DNA from: Chelonoidis abingdonii
Lineage: Eukaryota; Chordata; Testudines; Testudinidae
DNA length: 64,000 bases
NCBI RefSeq assembly: GCF_003597395.2
Contig: NC_133777.1
Coordinates: 55,719,024-55,783,023, forward strand
Direction of reading: 5' to 3'
Below the pieces are notes generated by a model that was not told the origin of the DNA, did no database searches, and worked only from the letters and a program-made list of their open reading frames with translations. This document shows, in pieces, positions 60,393 to 64,000 of the stretch; the stretch's first letter is position 1, and every line of letters begins with the position of its first letter. Position numbers and translations under genes: made by a program.

Positions 60393-61679
60393 TTGGGCAT
60401 TAGCCCTTCCCCACACCTGGTGCTGGGGCCCATGCCTGGTTCACCGGGGTTTAAACCGTGCTCGGCCTGTCCTAAGCTGATGCCCACAAGCGATCCCCGC
60501 AACTCTTGTCTAAAATGCCTCGGGGAATTGCACATTACGGATAAGTGCCATATTTGCAAGGCGTTTAAACCGAGGACAAAGAAAGAGAGAGACTTTCACC
60601 TGAAGAATCTCCTCCTGGAGGCAGCTTTGAACCCTTCGTCCTCGGCACTGAGCGCTGAGCACTCTGCTAGCAGCACTCCTCCGGCACTAGACCATGCCGG
60701 CACCGCCAAGACACCAAGGCACCGGCCATATCCGGTGCAGGGACCTGCTTGGCACCGATCTCTGTCCCCGAAGCAGAAGAGGTCGAAGTCCTCCACTACC
60801 TCTGTGCCCTTGGTGCAGACGCAGCCTCCTGCGGACCGCCTAGCACCTGCACCTGCCATGGCACCAACTGCTGCGATACCATCGACTCTGGTCCCGCGGG
60901 GGCCGTCAAGTCCAGTCCCTGAGATCTTCCCGCTGAGGCCTGTGGTTGAGCTTACGGTCCCCTCTACGCCGGAGACATTCTTCACAGCCAGGGACCTTAT
61001 AGCCATGACGGAGTCTGTCCTGCCTCAACCCCCGGCACCGCCGGTGCAGGTATTACACTCCAGAGGCAAGCCAGGCATGAGACCACCTTCAGTCAGCTCG
61101 GCAGACCGGCACCGATCACGATCCAGGTCCCGGTGCCATTCCCGGTCTCATCGACGATCACGGTCCCGACGCCGCTCGCAGTCCCGGCACCGATCGCCTA
61201 CTCGGTACCGGTCGTACTCGCGGCATAGATCGATGTCTTGGCCTCCGGCCCAGTACTCTCGGTACCGCTCCCACTCCCGGCACCGCAACTCTCGCAGCTG
61301 TTCCCGCCGCAGACCTTCGAGACCCAGGTCGACCTCCTGGCACTGCGCCGGTCACTGGTCCCGGTCTCGCTCTCGGCACCGATATGACTCCAGATACCGA
61401 TCCCCGGTGCCGAGGAGATCAACAACGGTGAGAGAGAGGGACCCTTACCAGGATCTTTCAGCTCCTCCTTGGCTGTCCCGGCACCCGTCCGTGTCTTCAC
61501 AGGCGGACAGTGCATATGCCCAAGACAGAGACGCCAATGTGCCCGCTACAATTTTCCACGAGCCCCGGGCTCAGGATCACGGACCTCAACAGTGTGGGCA
61601 TATCATCAGGCCCAAGGTGCACATCCAGGCCCATTGCGCTCTGCCACATCAGAACACCGGGTGCCGGAAGCCACCATAA
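60393..61679 (+). CDS. DIRS gag-like protein, N-terminal frame (SR-rich)
   Basis: A 428-codon frame. Residues ~20-60 are Cys-rich (FKPCSACPKL, CLKCLGELHITDKCHICKAF), then KPRTKKERDFHLKNLLLEAA. A Pro/Ala/Ser linker follows. Residues ~235-335 are arginine/serine repeats (RHRSRSRSRCHSRSHRRSRS and similar). In the full-length family the gag continues, but here the frame ends at 61679 and the homologous continuation starts in another frame at 61889, so an indel broke it. It is packaged-particle protein by family analogy and no activity is shown. The SR stretch resembles splicing factors, but context makes it gag. Confidence 0.75.
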   Translation: MGISPSPHLVLGPMPGSPGFKPCSACPKLMPTSDPRNSCLKCLGELHITDKCHICKAFKPRTKKERDFHLKNLLLEAALNPSSSALSAEHSASSTPPALDHAGTAKTPRHRPYPVQGPAWHRSLSPKQKRSKSSTTSVPLVQTQPPADRLAPAPAMAPTAAIPSTLVPRGPSSPVPEIFPLRPVVELTVPSTPETFFTARDLIAMTESVLPQPPAPPVQVLHSRGKPGMRPPSVSSADRHRSRSRSRCHSRSHRRSRSRRRSQSRHRSPTRYRSYSRHRSMSWPPAQYSRYRSHSRHRNSRSCSRRRPSRPRSTSWHCAGHWSRSRSRHRYDSRYRSPVPRRSTTVRERDPYQDLSAPPWLSRHPSVSSQADSAYAQDRDANVPATIFHEPRAQDHGPQQCGHIIRPKVHIQAHCALPHQNTGCRKPP

Positions 61680-61888
61680 GCCGACCTCCTCCTTCTGCTT
61701 CGGAAGTGTTGGTCCAGCCAAGGACTCCCAGATCCCAAGGAAGACAGAGGCTGTCCAGCACGATGAGCCCTCGACTGACCCGCTTGTCCCAGGTCTCTCC
61801 TCATCCTCCTCCCCTGACGAGGTGGTAGCCAGAACGTCGTCTGTAGGCCCTCCACCAATCGGGGCCCACCAGGCGTGTCGCACAAAAT

Positions 61889-62802
61889 ATGAACTTGCAA
61901 GTCGAGGAGGTCCCAGAGACAGAGGACCCAGTGGTGGACATTTTATCCTCTGATGCCCCCATGAGAGTGGCCCTCCCCTTTATACGGACGATCCAGGCCA
62001 ATGCCAATACGATCTGGCAGTCTCTGGCCTCGGTCCCACCTGCTGCCTGGAAAGTGGAACGTAAATATATGGTGCCCTCCAAGGGCTACAACTACTTATA
62101 CGTCCATCCCCCTCCTTACTCCCTCGTTGTCCAGTCGGTCAACGAGAGAGAATGCCATGGCCAGCAGGCTCCAGCCCCGAAATCAAAAGACGCGAGGCGC
62201 ATGGACTTGCTGGGGTGCAAAGTCTATTCTGCAGGGGCGCTCCAACTCCATGTGGCTAATCAACAGGCCCTCCTTAGCCACTATAATTATAATACCTGGG
62301 TGGCGGCGGACAAGTTCAAGGAGTTGCTCCCGCAGGGCTCCCGACAAGAATTTGCGGCCATCCTGGACGAGGGGGAAAAGGTGGCTAGAACCTCCCTCCA
62401 GGCTTCCCTGACGCCGCGGACTCAGCGGCCAGGACTCTAGCCTCCGGAGTTACTATGAGGTGTATCTCATGGCTGCAAGTCTCAGGCCTTCCCCCAGAGC
62501 TCCAATATACAATTCAGGACCTCCCCTTTGAAGGGCAAGGCCTATTCTCCGATAAGACAGACCCTAGGCTGCAAAGCCTAAAGGATAACAGGGTCATTAT
62601 GCGCTCACTGGGCATGCACATGCCAGTGACTCAGCACAGGCCCTTCCGCCCCCAGCCACACTGCTCTTACCCTCAGCCCAGACAGAGACAGGACTTTGCT
62701 AGAAGGCAGGGTAGAACCAGTCACCGGAGGCAGTCAGGCAACCAAGGGGAACAGAACCAAGGTCCCTCCAAACCTTCCACAGGGCCAGAACCCTCCTTTT
62801 GA
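61889..62802 (+). pseudogene. DIRS gag-like protein, C-terminal part (broken)
   Basis: The frame at 61889-62440 (MNLQVEEVPETED, QSLASVPPAAWKVERKYMVP, EKVARTSLQASLTP) and the next frame at 62455-62802 (SGLPPELQYTIQDLPFEGQG, then LQSLKDNRVIMRSLGM) together are the gag C-terminal half in separate frames. Stops and frame changes at ~61680-61890 and 62440 show decay. The older relic at ~34750-35000 repeats the same motifs. The gag ends at TGA 62800-62802, inside the pol frame. Confidence 0.78.
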
Positions 62803-64000
62803 AGGTGCGCCCGAGGGCGTCGTACCAGTATCGTCAAAGGATCAGTTCCCTCCTTTCTCCAACCACCTCTCCCTTTTCCTCCCTGCGTGGTCCCAGCTAA
62901 CAGATCGCTGGGTCTTACGCACGCTGGAATTTGGGTACCACCTCCAATTTATTTCACGCCCCCCCTTCCACCACTCTTCCTCGTCCCTCTTCAGGGACCC
63001 CTCTCACGAGCAACTCCTCCTCCAGGAGGTGCAGATGCTCCTTGCCAAAGGAGCCATAGAGGAGGTACCGGAACACGAATGGGGCACGGGGTTTTACTCC
63101 CGCTACTTCCCAATCCCCAAGGCAAAGGGGGGTCTCAGACCTATCCTGGATCTGCGGGAACTCAACAGATACATGATAAAGTTGAAGTTCTGTATGGTAT
63201 CCCTGGGGACCATTATCCCATCCCTGGATCCTGGAGACTGGTACACCACCCTCGACATGAAAGATGAGTATTTTCACATAGCCATCTACCTACCTCACAG
63301 GAGGTTCCTCCGGTTCGTAGTCAACCACCAACATTTTGAGTTCGCGGTCCTACGGTTCGGCCTCTCTACAGCCCCAAGAGTATTTATGAAATGCATGGCT
63401 GTAGTCGCCGCCCACCTCCGCCGCTGTCGGATACACGTTTTTCCATATCTAGACGACTGGCTCATCCGAGGGACCTCTGAGGCACAAGTGATCCATCACG
63501 TCCCCATTGTCAAGGACCTTTTCCTACATCTAGGCCTAATGATCAATGCGGAAAAGTCCACTCTGATTCCCACTCAGAGGATAGACTTCATTGGCGCCAC
63601 CCTGGACTCCATCCTCGCCAGAGCTTGCTTACCGCTGCCCCGGTTCCAGGCAATGGTGGCCATCATCCAGAGTCTGCAAGCTGCTCCCTTGACTTCAGTT
63701 CGCTTTTGCCTCGGTCTCCTGGGTCACATGGCAGCCTGCACGTTTGTGATGAAATACGCCAGACTGCGCTTCCATCCCCTCCAATTGTGGCTCAACTCAG
63801 TGTACCGACCAGGCCGGGATGTCATAGACATGGTTGTCACCATTCCCCAGAGCATCCTAGGCTCCTTCGACTGGTGGCTGACCCCCACCCTGGTGTGTGC
63901 AGGGCTGCCGTTCCATCCGTCCCAGCCCTCTGCATCCCTGATGACAGACGCATCATCTCTCGGCTGGGGTGCTCACCTCGGGCGTCTACGCACGCAAGGC
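62792..64000 (+). CDS. DIRS reverse transcriptase/RNase H (partial, open to edge)
   Basis: The frame is open without a stop from at least 62792 to 64000 (about 400 codons). It overlaps the gag stop in another frame. RT motifs: EEVPEHEWGTGFYSRYF, PILDLRELNRYM, TLDMKDEYFHI near 63251, and the catalytic YLDD at 63446-63457. An RNase H-type TDASSLGWGAH begins near 63944. No internal stop suggests the polymerase part is younger or less decayed than gag. The recombinase domain is not in the window. No start codon is required if made by frameshift; an in-frame ATG is at 63035. Confidence 0.85.

Larger units (their letters stand above)
56897..64000 (+). other. APBA2 intron 56897 to window end
   Basis: Holds a reverse CR1 (57538-60042) and a DIRS element (60049-64000). 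In 56900-57530 I see nothing recognisable. The exon for the rest of PDZ1 is not in the window. Confidence 0.65.
60049..64000 (+). mobile_element. DIRS retrotransposon (continues past the window)
   Basis: The 5' end TTCTTCGAGTGCTTGCTCAT with GTGTGCGCGCACTGCGTGC is the turtle DIRS type. A ~340-bp leader is followed by gag (60393-62802, frame-broken) and an RT/RNase H frame that overlaps the gag end and is open to base 64000. DIRS elements copy by reverse transcription and integrate with a tyrosine recombinase, which would lie beyond the window. It was inserted into the reverse CR1. The high GC content contrasts with the surrounding intron. Confidence 0.88.

Noticed and set aside
60393..61679. 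Splicing-factor (SR protein) gene
   Set aside because: No RNA-recognition motif. The frame sits in a DIRS element, and the same gag blocks recur in an older relic.
1..64000. APBA1 as gene identity
   Set aside because: [22 protein letters not shown] and [15 protein letters not shown] fit APBA2. APBA1 differs in each of these as I recall it.
1..64000. CRISPR arrays, bacterial operons, integrons or viral genomes
   Set aside because: No direct-repeat/spacer arrays and no dense ORFs. Exon-intron structure and vertebrate repeats throughout.

Overview
The window is a piece of a vertebrate nuclear genome, almost certainly a turtle and probably a cryptodire. The evidence is tRNA-derived SINEs of the turtle Cry type, turtle/archosaur-type CR1 LINEs, a DIRS tyrosine-recombinase retrotransposon, and many hAT, Harbinger and mariner-like DNA transposons. 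Nothing suggests bacterial, viral or organellar sequence. Family names are from memory and no search was run.

One host gene is visible, on the + strand: APBA2 (Mint2/X11-beta), a neuronal adaptor that binds APP and Munc18. Eight internal coding exons lie at 9152-9232, 10371-10407, 22154-22299, 32719-32754, 36234-36320, 44327-44512, 51311-51490 and 56684-56896. They join to exactly 966 nt (322 codons) with no stop and compatible splice phases. They encode the end of the N-terminal region, the complete PTB domain and most of PDZ1. The first coding part and the exons for the rest of PDZ1, PDZ2 and the stop codon lie outside. Base 1 opens with a consensus 5' splice site, so the window probably starts at the end of an upstream exon.

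The other ~98% is intron, filled with layered transposons. In order: a TA-flanked inverted-repeat element (1639-2637); short Harbinger-like MITEs (5001-5283, 17155-17962, ~23320-23615); a hAT element (8206-8873); a cluster at 11964-14621 with a GC-rich 2-kb hAT followed by a mariner-like element carrying a second hAT; a 5.2-kb decayed Harbinger element (25525-30714) with convergent transposase and SANT/Myb-like genes; a DIRS relic (~33812-35440); a long CR1 split by a TA element (~45560-47490); a hAT element (49482-49946); a solo LTR (51917-52758); a GC-rich TA element (54600-55617); a reverse CR1 split by a hAT element (57538-60042); and a younger DIRS element from ~60049 past the window end with an open RT/RNase H frame.

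Insertion boundaries could be set by eye in many cases because target-site duplications remain (8 bp for hAT, TAA for Harbinger, TA for mariner-like, 5 bp for the LTR). No new biological system was found. The points most worth checking are a tandem splice acceptor and a weak-donor 36-nt cassette exon in APBA2, a family of ~70-120-bp imperfect hairpin repeats, and the SR-rich gag of the terminal DIRS element.
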